A DNA stretch of 64,000 nucleotides from Trichopria drosophilae (GCA_030407085.1 CM059584.1:65546001-65610000); one strand, 5' to 3'; shown: positions 10,071-23,069, counted from the first letter of the stretch. A program made the numbers and translations. Notes: a model not told the origin generated them from the sequence alone.

Positions 10071-11019
10071 GGCAAAGTTTACTTTTACACGATGAAATGC
10101 GAAATTTGGGGTTATAATGACTGAAATGCATTTCTTAGAACGCTCCCATGATCGGCTATGCATATATTTTATATATTATCGTAAAAGACCATCGAGTACT
10201 TTACCACGTTCTTAGAGACCCCAAATACCCGAATTTAATACAATAAAATTAAATTGTACCCATAAATGTACATTAAAACATAATAAAATTTAATTTCCAA
10301 ATAACAAAATTTGAAATTTCATTTTTTAAAAATGAGTCGTTCCGCTAATCCTGAAAAAGTTAAAATACATTTATAAGCTGCATTAAAATTTATTGAATGT
10401 TAAGATTATTTCTAGCAGTGCATTAACAAACAGTCTGTTAAAATAGGAAAGTCCAATAGTATTTCTTTTAACGTTTGACAAACAAATGTTAAAAGAATAA
10501 TATTTTTATAGCTATTATGAATAGAAACTAATTATGCGCTAGTAAAAGCGGTACTTCAAAGTTTTAATAGAATTCCCCTGATCCTCCGCGACTTTATAAT
10601 TCTATGAGATTTGTTTCAATATGAAATAACATCTAATGTATATGAAATTTTAAATGTTCTGGCGTTCCAAAACAATCGTTTTACCTCAGTAATAGATTTT
10701 GGTTAGGAATATCGTTGTGACAATATTTATATACCAACCACAAGTAAATGATAAACTTGTTCCCATGTCAGCCCTTCATTATAGCTAGATTAAGGCAATT
10801 TAACCTTGTGCTCCCGAAATATTTCTTTCCGTGCATATGTATTATGTTTCGTATTTCTTATCGCAAAGAAACTTAGGAAAGGTGCTTGATATTCGTTTAC
10901 AAGTATCTATAATAATATACTTAATTAGCAATATGGCACGATAAAAAGATTATATACAAGTTAAACACAGTCTGCGTTTATTGCTGGTAATCATATCGGA
11001 CTATGCACAAATGTGGTCA
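10071..11019. other. No gene seen
   Basis: AT-rich sequence between two TTAA elements, without a coding signal. Confidence 0.5.
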
Positions 11020-11023
11020 TTAA

Positions 11024-11243
11024 CCCCTTCGCTGCGGATGACAAAGATTTTGAAAAAAACGTAGTTTTAAATATTTTAAATCTTCTACGTTAAACAATAA
11101 TTTCGAAAACTGACATCATTTTATTGAGTGTAACTTAGACTATCTGGAAATATTTTTGGTTTTAATTTCTAGACATTATTTACTTCGTTTGCTTAGTTTA
11201 TATTTCTGGAAAAAAATCTTTATCATGAGCCGCAGCGAAGGGG
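11024..11243. mobile_element. piggyBac-like MITE (220 bp)
   Basis: TTAA at 11020-11023 and 11244-11247 brackets CCCCTTCGCTGCGGATGACA on the left and the inverse CCGCAGCGAAGGGG on the right, with AAAGATTTT also paired inside. TTAA plus CCC termini is the piggyBac pattern. No coding capacity. The partial copy at 2470 shows the family is repeated. Confidence 0.85.
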
Positions 11244-11308
11244 TTAATATCGAATGTACCACCTATCAAACATTGAATATTATTAAAGACATTTACAAAT
11301 AATATTAA

Positions 11309-12728
11309 GGGCCCTCGAGCGTGGCAAGCCTGTGACGTCAGAAGCGAGGAAAAAGGCGACAAAATTTTGCGCCGATCTTTAAGCAGTACGGAAAACTTTT
11401 CAGCTAATTTTTGTTAATGAAGTTTTTGGATAAATTCTGTAGCTAAGAAGTAATTAAAAATAAATATTGAAAATTTAAATTATACGTATGGTTATGGAAC
11501 CTGTCATCTCGCAGTTGTTTTTCGGTTCAGTCGTTCACGTTTCCTTGCAACGTGCATGTCGTCTGCGAATTTTCCTACAATTTTTGGGAAAAAATATGGA
11601 TGACTTTTTTCAGATACAGGTTCCAAGCACGATGAGGTGAGATGGAGATACTGTTAGGTAAGAATTATGATAAGAAATAATAAGCTATTCGAAATACGAT
11701 GCGATAAAGTTGTCTCAACTTCGTTGAGGTTAAAAATTATTTTTGAATTACTTCTGCTTTTCCGCGCTTCCTACCTAAATAATCAAAGCGTGAAGTAAAT
11801 TATAAAAAGATAAATCTTCAATATTAGTTTTTTTACATTTTATAAAATTTTAAGAATTACGGTAAGAAATTTTAGAAGCATCCTCACATACGCCCCGGCG
11901 TTTTCGAAGTTCGTTTTGAAATTTTGAAGTTGAAAAAAATTGTCATCCATATTTATTTCAAAGACATGTGTACGCTTTTGTACAAGAATTCCTCTAAAAC
12001 ATGTATGAACACCTTGTAAGGTGGCATTCGTAACCGGATAAAATACAATACGGCTCGAGGAAATAAAACCCAGCGTTTTTTAGCGATCTTGGTGAACCAC
12101 GATACTATAAGTACAGGGTACATTATAATTTATCTTCTACCAAATTAGATCGGTCTAACGCGGACGAAAAAGAAAATGTAAAAAACACAAATTGATCCTA
12201 TTGTAATTTACTTCATGCTTTGATTATTTAGGTAGGGAGCGCGGAAAAGCAGAAGTAACTAAAAAATAATTTAACCTCAACGAAGTTGAGACAACTTTCT
12301 CGCATCGCATTTGGAATTGCTTATTATTTCTTATCCTAATTCTTACCTTACAGTATCTCCATCTCGCCCCACCGTGCTTGGAACCTGTATCTGAAAAAGA
12401 TCATCCATATTTTTTCTCAAAAATTGCAGGAAAATTTGGAAACGACATGCACGCTGCAAGGAAACGTGAACGACTGAACCGACAAACAAATGCAAGATGA
12501 CAGGTTCCATAACCATACGTATAATTCAAATTTTCAATATTTATTTTTAATCGCGTCTTAGCTACAGAATTTATCCAAAAACACTCATTCCGTAGAGAAT
12601 GTAGTGAAGAATATTTTCATTAACAAAAATTAGCTGAAAAGTTTTCCGTACTGCTTAAAGATCGGCGCAAAATTTTGTCGCCTTTTTCCTCGCTTCTGAC
12701 GTCACAGGCTTGCCACGCTCGAGGGCCC
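11309..12728. mobile_element. 1.42 kb foldback element with ~500-bp arms, TTAA target
   Basis: TTAA at 11305-11308 and 12729-12732. The arms 11309-11810 and about 12205-12728 pair almost throughout, starting GGGCCCTCGAGCGTGGCAAG and including GTCAGAAGCGAGGAAAAAGG, CCGTACTGCTTAAAGATCGG and CAACTTCGTTGAGGTT. Only about 390 bp of unique loop separates them. A small insertion in the right arm (CATTCCGTAGAGAATGTAGT, about 12586) is absent from the left arm. Non-coding. Confidence 0.85.
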
Positions 12729-12732
12729 TTAA

Positions 12733-13168
12733 GCGACTTTTGAAAGTTTACTTGTGAAAGGAGAAATCAAACGTAGTATACATATGTGTCCAAATCATTT
12801 ATGTTGTATGATATTATATACCAGTCGAATTTGTTTTAACAGATTAATTAAGAGAAGATATTTGAGATTTTCTGAGGAAGCATATTCTATTCTTAGGACC
12901 ACATTCATTCATTTTCCATTGTGATTATGGGAAATAAATGCAGAGAAACAGTATTTTAATTTTACCTGTTACATAGAAACATTAAAAAGTATTAAAAGAT
13001 TTTCTATTAAAATATATTGTAATGTTCGTGTATATAGTAGGATATTATATGTCGCTGCTCACATTGAGTTACATTGTAATGTGAATATTTGAATACAATT
13101 GTATTGTTTTTACTTCATAGAAGTTTTAATATATTGAAAATATCTCTTCACTAAAAACATCATGCAGT
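12733..13168. other. No gene seen
   Basis: AT-rich spacer between two elements. Confidence 0.5.
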
Positions 13169-13732
13169 CCCAGCAAACGAAAGTGCATTGACTGCGGATA
13201 GAAGCGCATTATAGTGCATACAAATCAATTCACTTTTTGAACTTTTTCAATGCACTCAATGCACTAATGAACTTGAATGCACAATTTTCAATTCAGAGGT
13301 CATGTTTTAAATGCAATTCAATCCACAAATAGTAATTTTGTAAATTGTGGTTTCTATGAATGCACTTCAATGCGCAATTGAGAATTAAAAAATGTTGAGT
13401 TTAATGCACTTTAATTCACAAATAATAGTTTTGAAAATACGATTTCCGTGAATGCACTTTAATGCACAATTGCGAATTCAATATTTTTGCCTTTAATGCA
13501 CTTAAATGCACAAATAATATTTTATTTTATGTAAGATTAAATATATTAAAATTGCAATAACAAAAGTAATTTTCAATTCTTAAATTTACATTAAAGTACG
13601 TTGCAGGTAAAAATAAAGTTCATTCACAGGAATAACATTTACAAAATTATTATTTGTAGATTGAAGTGCATTGAAAAAGTTCAAAAAGTGAATTGATTTT
13701 TTATGCACTTTAATGCACTTTCGTTTGCTGGG
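13169..13732. mobile_element. CCCAGCAAAC-ended MITE, 564 bp
   Basis: Ends CCCAGCAAACGAAAGTGCAT and its inverse, with GT outside both ends (13167-13168 and 13733-13734). The interior repeats TGCACTTNAATGCAC many times on both strands, which gives it strong internal pairing. It shares its first ten terminal bases with 6523-8114. It sits just upstream of the recombinase gene. Confidence 0.8.
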
Positions 13733-14729
13733 GTGGACAAACATAAATTTACTGCATTTCACTCATGTCTCTTTTTATACTGGGTGGATGCGAGAACAGG
13801 ATATAAGGAAGCCGATATTAAAGCTTCTTATTAAAACTCATTAAAATACACTTATCATTGGTCGACTCCAATTTACTGGATTTTGACGACAGTGATCTCT
13901 TATCGGTCGTTCCAAATAAAACACCAGATTCAAATAATACAAGCTTGGAAAAAAGTACTGTTTCAAAATCATTTGAACTATTAGTGAATACCAAATCAGT
14001 AGGCTCTGCCATTAAAAAGGGGTCTGATGTGCAAGTAGAACCAAGATCAAAGACACGTAAAAGCTACGCATGTACATACTGCCACAAATTATATAAAAAA
14101 TTGCCAAAACATTTAATGACAAAACATTCAAACGAAGCGGCCGTTAAAGACCTACTTCAATATAAATACAGTCCGTCGAATAAAAATGAACCCCTTGCAG
14201 AAGAAGAAAAAGAGCGTGGACGCCTCATCGCCGACATTAGAAAAGAAGGCAACTATCAGCATAATGTACAAGCATCAGTCCAAGACGAATTTATTGTCGC
14301 AAGATGACCGCGAAAAAATGGACCTGATAAAACCGTAGCAGATTATATGCCGTGCCCGAAATGCAAAGGCAAGTTTGTACAAACATGTTGTACGATGCAC
14401 TGAACAATCATACAAACACAATCATAATGTTCGCACCATGTCCAAATTAGTCTTAGGCAACGTGCACGAAAATGCGGATCCATGATTTGCGCAAGTAATG
14501 GTAACTTTACGTCAAGGCAATGTTGCAAGCGTAATTAATAACGATTGGCTCTTGGTGGAATACGGAAATGCTGAAACCATTAAATATCGTCAGGAACCGC
14601 AAAATAAAACAAAACGAAACTTGTACGAGCTAGATTAAGACGCGCTGCGAGACTGTTAATCGAAATGCAAAAAATCCGCTTTTACCGACAACGGAAGATA
14701 TACAAAAACTCAACAATTACCTAACTACT

Positions 14730-15504
14730 TTGCGAAATCAAGAATATGACAATTTGGAAGAAAAATTTTCACATAAGTCTTGGAAAACTCTGCTTCAAGC
14801 GTGTCTAATATCTGTGCAAGTCTTTAATAGACGAAGAGCTGGAGAAATTGAACGCTTAAAAATAACGAATTTTGAACAATTAGTAGCTATTGATGCAACC
14901 ACTTATCCTGATATGTACAAAAAACTAACTGGTACTGCAAAACTTCTCATCAAAAAATATAAACGCATATTGATTCGTGGCAAGAAAAACCGAACGGTTG
15001 CATTACTACTGGATTACGATATGATCAAGTGCATTAAATTAATTTTAAAATTACGCAAGAAAGCTAAAGTTGGCAGCAACAATCCACATGTTTTTGGACT
15101 ACCCGGAACTCAATTAAATCCGGACAAACATGCAGAAGCTTGCGTAGAAATGGGAAAGTTTTCAGTAGAATGCGGTGCTAGCAAGCCAGAACTTCTAAGA
15201 GGAACTCTGCTAAGGAAGCATATAGCTACAGAGTGTATATCACTGAATTTATCCAATACGGAAATAAAAGATCTCGCAAATTTTATGGGTCACGACGAGT
15301 CTATTCACTTCTCTCATTATCGCCAACAAATTGCATCGAGAGATATTATAAATGTCTCCAAATTACTGGAGCGGGCACAAGGTATATCGTACATGCCTGA
15401 TGGAAAAATATGTGAAGATACAGATGATGAAGATGAGGAAATTAACAGTAATAAAGAATGCCGGGAATCTGTCAACCTGAGTACATGTTCCACCTCTTCG
15501 AATG
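14730..15504 (+). CDS. Tyrosine recombinase domain exon (intact part)
   Basis: Intact 258-codon reading frame holding the recombinase core described for the whole gene. It ends at AATG before the donor GTATTT (15505). An acidic tail (DTDDEDEEINSN) follows the catalytic tyrosine. Relatives of this domain occur in Crypton DNA transposons and in domesticated host genes. Crypton enzymes cut and join DNA through the tyrosine. The usual His of the H-x-x-R box is Thr here (TLLR), which I believe is common in this metazoan family. Confidence 0.75.
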
Positions 15505-15580
15505 GTATTTACCTTACATCATTAATTTAATTTATAACCTTCAGTAAATAAGAATCCTAATTATTAATTTTATTTCATAG

Positions 15581-15646
15581 AACAACAAGGAAAAGGCAAG
15601 AAAGTACAAAAACGCAAACATGAAGAAGGTCACAGTAGGGGTGAAC
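15581..15646 (+). CDS. Small basic exon of the recombinase gene
   Basis: Sixty-six bases between TTTCATAG and GTAAGTAC. In phase with both neighbours it encodes a basic run (QQGKGKKVQKRKHEEGHSRG) that could be a nuclear-localisation signal linking the recombinase domain to the Myb-like tail. Confidence 0.6.
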
Positions 15647-15779
15647 GTAAGTACATTTCGAGACATGGTTATGACATAAATAATACAATTATGCCTGATA
15701 GTCCCTTCTGGAATTTCATGAACAGCTGTGCATCCAATGCAATGACGTTCAAATTTAACAACTTTAAACATTTTTGAAA

Positions 15780-17360
15780 CTTTTTTGGTACTTCTGGCCC
15801 ACTAAATAAGTTGAAATTGGCAATTTTGACCATAGCTTAAGTGATTTTGAACACAGCTTTGGACTCGGCGATCCCAAAAACCCCAAAATACAATTTCAGC
15901 CAAAATGAACGACTTCTTAAATTTTGGGAACACTTTTGGCAGTTGTAGCCTACTGCGCGTATTGGCTTTGGTAATTTTGAACACTGTTTTGAATTCAGCG
16001 TCCCCGAAAACCCCTAAGAGTGCATTTAAGTCAGATTTAACGACTTTATTAATTTTCAATATTTTTTTACCACAGCTTAGGTTACTTTGACAACAGCTTT
16101 AGATTCGTCGACCCTAAAACACCCCGGGTGTGTAATTTCAGAATTTAACTAATATTTAAATTTTTGGAACTTTTTCGGCAGTTTTGTCATTTTAGAGAAA
16201 CGCATTTTAGATTTGGCAAATTTGACCACAGCTTTGGATTCAGCGACCTCAAAACCCCCTAAGTGTGCATGTCAGCTGAATATGACTTTCAATTTTTTGA
16301 ACTTTTTTGGCAGTTCTGTCCTACGGTGCACTTTGGGATTAGCAATTTTTACCACAGCTTTAGATCAGCGTCCCCAAAAACTGTTGAATGTGCTTTTCAG
16401 CTGAATATGACATTCAATGATTGGAGCTTTTTTGGCAGTTCAGAGATACGGTGCACTTTGAATTTGGCAATTTTTACCACAGCCTTGGATCAGCGTCCCC
16501 AAAAACCCCCAAAAGTATAGAATTTGTTGTTTTTGACGAATTTTATCATTTTTGCATCTGTTTTTGCACCTTCTGGCCCACTAAGCAGTTTGAATTTGGT
16601 AATTTTGACCACCGCTTAGGTTACTTTGACCACAGCTTTGGATTCAGCGAAACCGAAAACCCGTAAGTGTTTATTTCAGCTGAATATGACTTTTAATTTT
16701 GGGAACTTTTTTTGGCAGTAATGACCTACGATGCATTTTTGCATTTGCAAATTTTGAACAAAGCTTTGGTTTCAGCGTCAACAAAAACTCCTAAGTGGCG
16801 AATTTAACGACTTTTTTAAAATTTGAAACTTTTTTTGTACTTCTGACCTACTGTGCGTTTTGGATTTGGCAATTTTGACCACAGCTTTTGATTCAGCCTC
16901 CCCGAAAAACCCCTAAGTGTGCATTACAGCTGAATACGACTTTCAAGTTTGGGAACTGTTACGGCAGTTCTGGCCTACTGTGCATTTTAGATTTGCAAAT
17001 TTTGACAAGAGCTTCGGATTCAACGACCCCAAATCCCCTAAGTGTGGAATTTCAGTCAGATTTAACGACTATTTTAATTTTTAAATCTTCTTTTGCGCTT
17101 CTGCCCCCTGAGCATTTTGAATTTAGCAATTTTGAGCACAGCTTTGGTTACTTTGACTACAGCTTTGGATTCAGCGACCCGAAAACCCCTCGGGTGTGTA
17201 ATTTCAGACGAATTTAACTACTTGCTTAATTTATGGAACTTTCGACAGATCTGGCCTAGTGTGCATTTTAAAGTTGGCAATTTTGCCCACTGCTTTGGAT
17301 TCATCAACCCGAAAACCCCTAAGCGTGCATTTCATCTGCATCTAACTTTCAATTTTTTGT
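15780..17360. repeat. Tandem array, unit ~125-130 bp, about 11-12 copies
   Basis: The unit contains TTTGGCAATTTTGACCACAG, CTTTGGATTCAGCG, CCCCGAAAACCCCTAAGTGT and TTGGCAGTTCTGGCC. The core recurs near 15811, 15966, 16213, 16339, 16462, 16594, 16740, 16865, 16992, 17122 and 17274. Most spacings are 123-132 bp, and a few near 150 carry an extra TTACTTTGACCACAGC piece. The many short + strand frames here are read-through of the repeat. It lies at the start of the large last intron of the recombinase gene. Confidence 0.85.
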
Positions 17361-17479
17361 AACTTTTGAGGCACGAACACTGCGGTGAGCGCCTAGTTCG
17401 GAAATGAAAGCGAGAGCACTGTATATCTTTTAACTATAAAGGATTTATTCAAATTATATGATTAATTATATACAAAAAG

Positions 17480-17503
17480 TTAAGAGACCCTGAAGGTCTC
17501 TTA
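17480..17503. other. Perfect short hairpin
   Basis: TTAAGAGACC and GGTCTCTTAA pair around a CTGAA loop. The surrounding 17370-18000 looks like a fragment of a transposable element (AT-rich, no frame), but I cannot name it. Confidence 0.5.
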
Positions 17504-18001
17504 AAAGAATGTGAACAGAAAATGTGAGTAACCGCGAAGTTCGACGCTGAATGATTAAAGCCATTTTCTTCATCGAATGGTGTCTCTTACAGTTTGCAAT
17601 AAGAATACCAGCGAGGTATTTTCGGAATGGTTTTAGCAGAATACATTCGCGTGATTTGCGAACGGAAGAGTCTGTAACATTACGGAACAGCGGTATTTCG
17701 GAACATTTGCAAACGGATTACAAGCGAGAGATATTTTCTGAATGCCGGAGCTGTCTGTGAAGTTGTGCCGACTGGTGTTTATTCGGAATTGAAGAAGGTG
17801 CTCTGCGAATTATAAATTATTATGAAATTTTATAATCGAAATGTGATCACGAAATCAATGAATGTACTGGTATATAGAAGTTATCATCCCTTACATTAAT
17901 ACGGAACGATGCGTGGACAACCAGGGGGCCTACAAAAACTTATAAGAGTGACGAAGATAAATGTATGACATGGTAGAGACCCCCAAGGTTTCGTCCCATA
18001 A

Positions 18002-18245
18002 GGTGTAAGCACAATAAAATCCCGACCCTGAAACATTAACCCCGAAGGTCTTAAAGGTTGCTCTGAGAACTCGAGGTTTCATTGTGCGTTGGTTTAAAGG
18101 TTTCAGTTTCTTCTACATCCAAACTAACATAAAATCAAACCTCGAAACCTCTAAACCAACGCACAATGAAACCTCGAGTTGTCAGAACAACATTCCGGAC
18201 CTTCGGGGTTAAGTTTTGGGGTTGGGGTTTCACTGTGTTTACACC
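18002..18245. mobile_element. 244-bp foldback MITE
   Basis: Ends GGTGTAAGCACAATAAAATC and the inverse of GGTGTAAACACAGTGAAACC. Pairing continues through CCCCGAAGGTC/GACCTTCGGGG and AACTCGAGGTTTCATTGTGC with its inverse. Target duplication not clear. Confidence 0.75.
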
Positions 18246-18477
18246 CATCCGCCGTGTGCACCATGTGCTTCTACGTGCGTCTATATTTGATAACAAAACG
18301 ATCGCTATTGGTTTGGGAAAAGGAAGAATGAATGAAAAAGACTGACTCGTGGTAATAAATTAAAAAATACACAAACGTCTCCTGTCCGTAACTGCGCTCT
18401 AAAAATTACGGTCCTTAATCAAAATACGAAGTAACAAGATCCTATGCCCGTTATTCGCTAAACCTATAGAGGAACAA

Positions 18478-18524
18478 AGTGCGTGCGTGCGTGTGTGCAT
18501 GTGTGTGTGTGCGTGTGCGTGTGC

Positions 18525-18572
<48 letters not shown>
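18478..18572. repeat. GT/GC, GA and poly-G microsatellites
   Basis: A (GT/GC) run (about 18478-18525) is followed by (GA)n (18526-18560) and about ten G. The frames across it (RERERE, LSLSLS) are repeat translations. Confidence 0.95.
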
Positions 18573-18573
<1 letters not shown>

Positions 18574-18740
18574 GCACTTAGCTGATGTTCAGAGTGGATT
18601 AAGAGAATCGTTGCATATTCCCTTCGTCTTATCCGAGTTGACACAAACAGGCACTGATCGGTGCGTATCGTGCGTCGAGTAAGTCACACGGTTTCTACGG
18701 CACGAATCGCAATCGCTAAGATGATTCTGCGTCGCAAGTA

Positions 18741-19153
18741 CACTCGGCTACAAAATATCTGTCCAGGTAATTTACGCCCAGCTTCGAAAATGGCAACAGG
18801 GCTTGAGTAACTTACTGATATACCGAAAAAAGCCACCAACCATGACACAATGACAACAGAACACGCATACAGCCTTGCATATTAATTATCGTGTTGCAAC
18901 CTCAATCTTCGCCTGGGACAAGTTACTCCGGGTCAAAAGTAACGTAAACTATATACAGGACTTTAAACACACCAGCTATAAATCGATGTTGCAACACGGT
19001 AATTAATATGCATGGCAGTAAGCGGGTTCTGTGTGTGTTGTTACCGTGTCATGGGTGGTGACTTTATTCGGCATATCAATAAGTTACACAAGCCGTGTTG
19101 CCATTTTCGGAACTAGGCGTAAATTACCTTGACAGATATTTTGTAGCCGGGTG
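18741..19153. mobile_element. Foldback MITE with TA target, mariner-like
   Basis: TA (18739-18740 and 19154-19155) flanks CACTCGGCTACAAAATATCT and its inverse. The arms pair for roughly 180 bp, including TAATTTACGCC and GCATATTAATTA-type sequence. TA plus CACT-starting termini fits Tc1/mariner. Non-coding. Confidence 0.75.
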
Positions 19154-19155
19154 TA

Positions 19156-22100
19156 CACTTATGCCTTACACGTCGCAAAAACAATCCAGCTCTGATACTC
19201 AAGCCTAATCTGACCATTTTGCACAATCGGCCGATCAAAGAACGAATCATTGTCTTTGGATAAGCCATACAATTATATAATAACTGTAAAAGAAAAAGAC
19301 AACAGACGGCCGGAAGGAAAGAATCATTGCCTTTGGATATACATTCTGCCAACGCGGCTACGGTCCAAACTCTCGATCTTCATCCTTAATTTGTTCGAAG
19401 CCAATTATATGTTGTGAACATTCCTCCGGACGGGTTTGGAGGGATCTTTGAATTTGGAGTTGAGCGTGATTGAAGTTAGAATGTTTATATTTAAGTGGGC
19501 AACAGAGACATAGTTTTGTAAATGAGCGACTCGAATTCAACGTATCCCCACTACCACGGTGAGAAGCGTGGGGAACTTGTGTGCTTATTTCTATCAATTT
19601 ACCATATTGTTGATGCCAGACGACGTGACTTCACAAAATGCCGGCATCGCAACTGCACAAGGAGAAAAATCAAAATCATTCTCTTCAAGAATTGATATCT
19701 TGTTTAAATCGAAGAACACTATCAATTTAGCCGAACACTCTTCGGGATATTGGACAACATAGAACAAAGGCTCCGCAACGGTGACTTTACATGGTCGAAA
19801 AATCTCAGCTACAATTTTAAACTCGATCAATAACATGCAGTTCCGAAAAGTTAAAAAGGCAAGACATAGCTACAAACGCGGATGAACATTTAAAGGTAAT
19901 TCAAGAACGTGGTAATTAATAATGTAAAAATGCGATCGAAAACTGTAGGGGAGACTGGAGTCTTCTTGGACACGGGGTATTGTTGGATAACCCAATATTT
20001 GTTCCCCATAGTTAATGCTTGAGGTTTGAACCAACGGAAACCCACTCCAAACAGTTCGTGCCAAAAGCTGTCTTTAAAAGTTTAAGAATTTCGGACAACC
20101 ATTGGACAGTTTGTAAATGGATAAAAGAAATAAGTGAATACGACGTATAATTGTCTATTATGAAAAACAGACAAGTTTAAAAATGCCGATTCTCGAAAAA
20201 TGATGTCTACAAATATAATTAAAAAATGTTCATTATTTATCGATTTAAAAGCAGTCCAATAATTCCCCGAGATTTTCTAAAAACTAAAAAAAAACTTATT
20301 GCGCCAACTGATATAAAGGGTTTGATTAAAGTGACAATTGTAATAAATTGGTTAAACTGCTAATACCAAAAGGAAGGTTACTTCTCGTACTATAAAACCA
20401 AGCATTGAATTTTTTTTTTAGTTTTTTACCAAAACAAAAGTGTCCAAGAATACCCCAGTTTTCCCTACGAAAGTTACGAAAAGCGGTACGTAGTAAGTAC
20501 TAAAAAGGGACGCTATAGCGCAAAATGGTCACACTCAGAGAACACTCAGAAAAAAAAATTTCTGTAACAATACGTTGTAAAAAAATGACCGATTGTCAAA
20601 ATGAGCTGTATTAAATATCTTAGAAAGCGCGTTGCGGCGTTCTTCGCAATCTTACTGCCGCTAACAAGGCATGCTATTATTCGCAGAGAGCGCTATTTGG
20701 AGAAGCTATAACAGTTTTTCGATATTATTCTCTCGCTAGGCCGGGCGGTGCGCATCTCATTACGTCGTGGTCGGTTCCAATGCTGTTACAGTTCTGATTT
20801 CGCTAGCATTATTTATTATGGTGCCAGTATCGGTATTATTAACAAATGATAAATCATAGGACCGCAAAACTAATAAAAATATCTTAAAATAGGAAAAGCT
20901 CAAAACTTCGTAAATCGTCGGGGGTGTTTCACGACAACTCTTCTACTAGCGCGGCGTGCGTCAGTCAAATCCCATTACTTCTAATTGACAATTGCGCTGT
21001 CTGAATATAATTAAAAAAATGCTTAATAAGTGTTTCTTATGTATTTTTTTAGAGGTTTGCCAATGGTGTAGACAGTTTTCCAACGAAATTTTCATTGTCA
21101 CCTATAAAATGACAAAATATGTTATATCTCAAAAAGTACATTTTTAGGATTTTTATTTATCGAAAACTGACCTTTTTTACATTACAAAAGCTATTGTCTA
21201 GAGAGTGCTGAAGTTGATTTCTATGAGAAATGCAATACAATCAGTAGACTCGCGTTGTATCTACAGATTTTATCGGAGAGACGTAATAGTGACGTCAGTG
21301 CGCCTACTAGCTCCAATTATAGCATAGCTTGCTTATTGCCTGCTGCGCTTTTTAGTTGCATTTTGCCGCGAAAATTTACAATTCAAATTTGATGTATGGT
21401 AGTGTAAAAGTATGTCGCTACACATGAAAAAAATACCTTATCAGTTTACTGGACTAACTCTTGACAGACTAGAAACTGATCACGATTTTCACTACAATGA
21501 TATCAAAATCCTTGCAGAAGAGAAATGAGGCAGAACGAAGAAACCTTGGAAATTATTTAATAAAAAAGGCAGTAAATGACACTGTCAACATCAGATTTGA
21601 AATATCAAACCTACCGAAAGTTTACTATTCATTTCTTTAATTTTTCAAACTTATTACAAGTTATAAATAACTATGAACAACAGTTCTTTTACTCTTGGTA
21701 CTTTACCACGGATAGCTACATAACTCCAGATCCCGTGTTCAGTATAAATACGACTCAAATCTCACCTGTTCTTTAATTATTTTCTGAACAGTATTGAACA
21801 GATAGTGGAAATGTAAAGCTTAAATGCCCTCATATTCGACCCTTGCTTATTCGCATTATTTCATATTAAAATCGACACCCTCCATTTCAAACCATCTTCG
21901 TTAACCTATTCACTTTTCACTGCAGAGGACACACTTTTAAATATCAATTTAAAAAATTGTAGATCTTTTCAAATACCCTCTCCTAGTCGGATAGTTAAAT
22001 TGATGCATACACCAATGGACATCAACCCGACTTACGCTTTTAGTATCATGCGGAATAAGAGAAAAATAATTTCTTTTCACTATTTTGACGAATTAGGTTA

Positions 22101-22894
22101 TCTACTACTTTTCAAATGTAGTGCAAGTTTATATATCACCGTAGAAACAACTGATTCAAACAGTTTCACTTGAATTAAAAGATGTTAGTTTCAATAATTG
22201 GTAAGAATTAATAATTAAAATGATTTATTTTTCTAAAGATAATCTCTCTAATGATATATTTTTTTAAAGCAATATTACTTGTGTTTCATAAACTAAAACC
22301 ATAAACGGGACAACTGGATTTTCTACTTATTGACTTCAAACATATTATTTTTGAACGAAATCTAAATATTTTCATGAAATAATTTTTGTCTTGGTCGGCC
22401 CAATTTAATTCGTCATTGAACGGGTTAATTAAACACTTTTGTTTTGTTTTAATTATCTTGATCGATACATGAATCGGTGGATGCAAAAAGGAAACTAAGT
22501 CTAAGTTTTGTAAATTGAGAAAATGATAAATTATTATATTTATAGTTTGGTCGATTATTTGGTAGATAGTAAAACTATTAATCTTCATTCCCTGTTGTCC
22601 AATTTATGCAAAAAGGGCACTAAGTCCAGGACTTAAAACACCTTTTTACATTCATTGAATGTTTGGTTTCCTTTATAACATGCATTATACAATAATAAAC
22701 ATGAACTATTTAACAATATTCGCTTTCGAACAATTATTAGGACACATAATTATATAGTATTTACGAATAATAACTTTCCGGAACTTTTATATTGTGACTT
22801 TGTTCTCTTATGTGAATGTTTATTCACAATTCCACTTATTTCAGAATTAAAATTCATTCACTTCATTTTTCATATTCGCTATTGGTTACAATTC
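19156..22894. other. Intron sequence with unrecognised open frames
   Basis: On the minus strand, four frames run almost end to end (19113-19352, 19358-19597, 19594-19836, 19870-20064); the first overlaps the end of the preceding MITE. PEECS occurs in two of them. I recognise none, and they may be an old transposon remnant. From 20065 to 22894 I see no gene. Sequences such as ACTAAGTCCAGGAC or GACCTAAGTCCAC recur loosely around 22480, 22620, 23210 and 23340, perhaps a decayed repeat. Confidence 0.3.
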
Positions 22895-23069
22895 CCTGGT
22901 AGAAATCGAAATCACACTAAAATTAGACAGGAACTAGCACTGAATCATCACATTTTGTCTAGACATGCCCATGGCATAAAGTCAGTTTTGTGTGTAATAA
23001 ACAAAATGTGACGATCCAGTGTTAGCTCCTATCTAGGCGCTAGTATGGACGTTTTCGATTTCTACCAGG
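22895..23069. mobile_element. 175-bp foldback MITE
   Basis: Ends CCTGGTAGAAATCGAAA and its inverse. Inner arms pair CACATTTTGTC with GACAAAATGTG. No clear target duplication. Confidence 0.7.

Noticed and set aside
15802..17362. A series of + strand frames of 60-110 residues
   Set aside because: All share the same repeated peptide (FWQF, TTALDSA) because they read through the ~128-bp tandem array.
18399..18682. Frames rich in RERERE or LSLSLS
   Set aside because: Translation of the GA/GT microsatellite.
20500..21500. Possible foldback or gene in the somewhat G+C-richer stretch
   Set aside because: I searched for inverted arms and coding frames and found neither convincingly.
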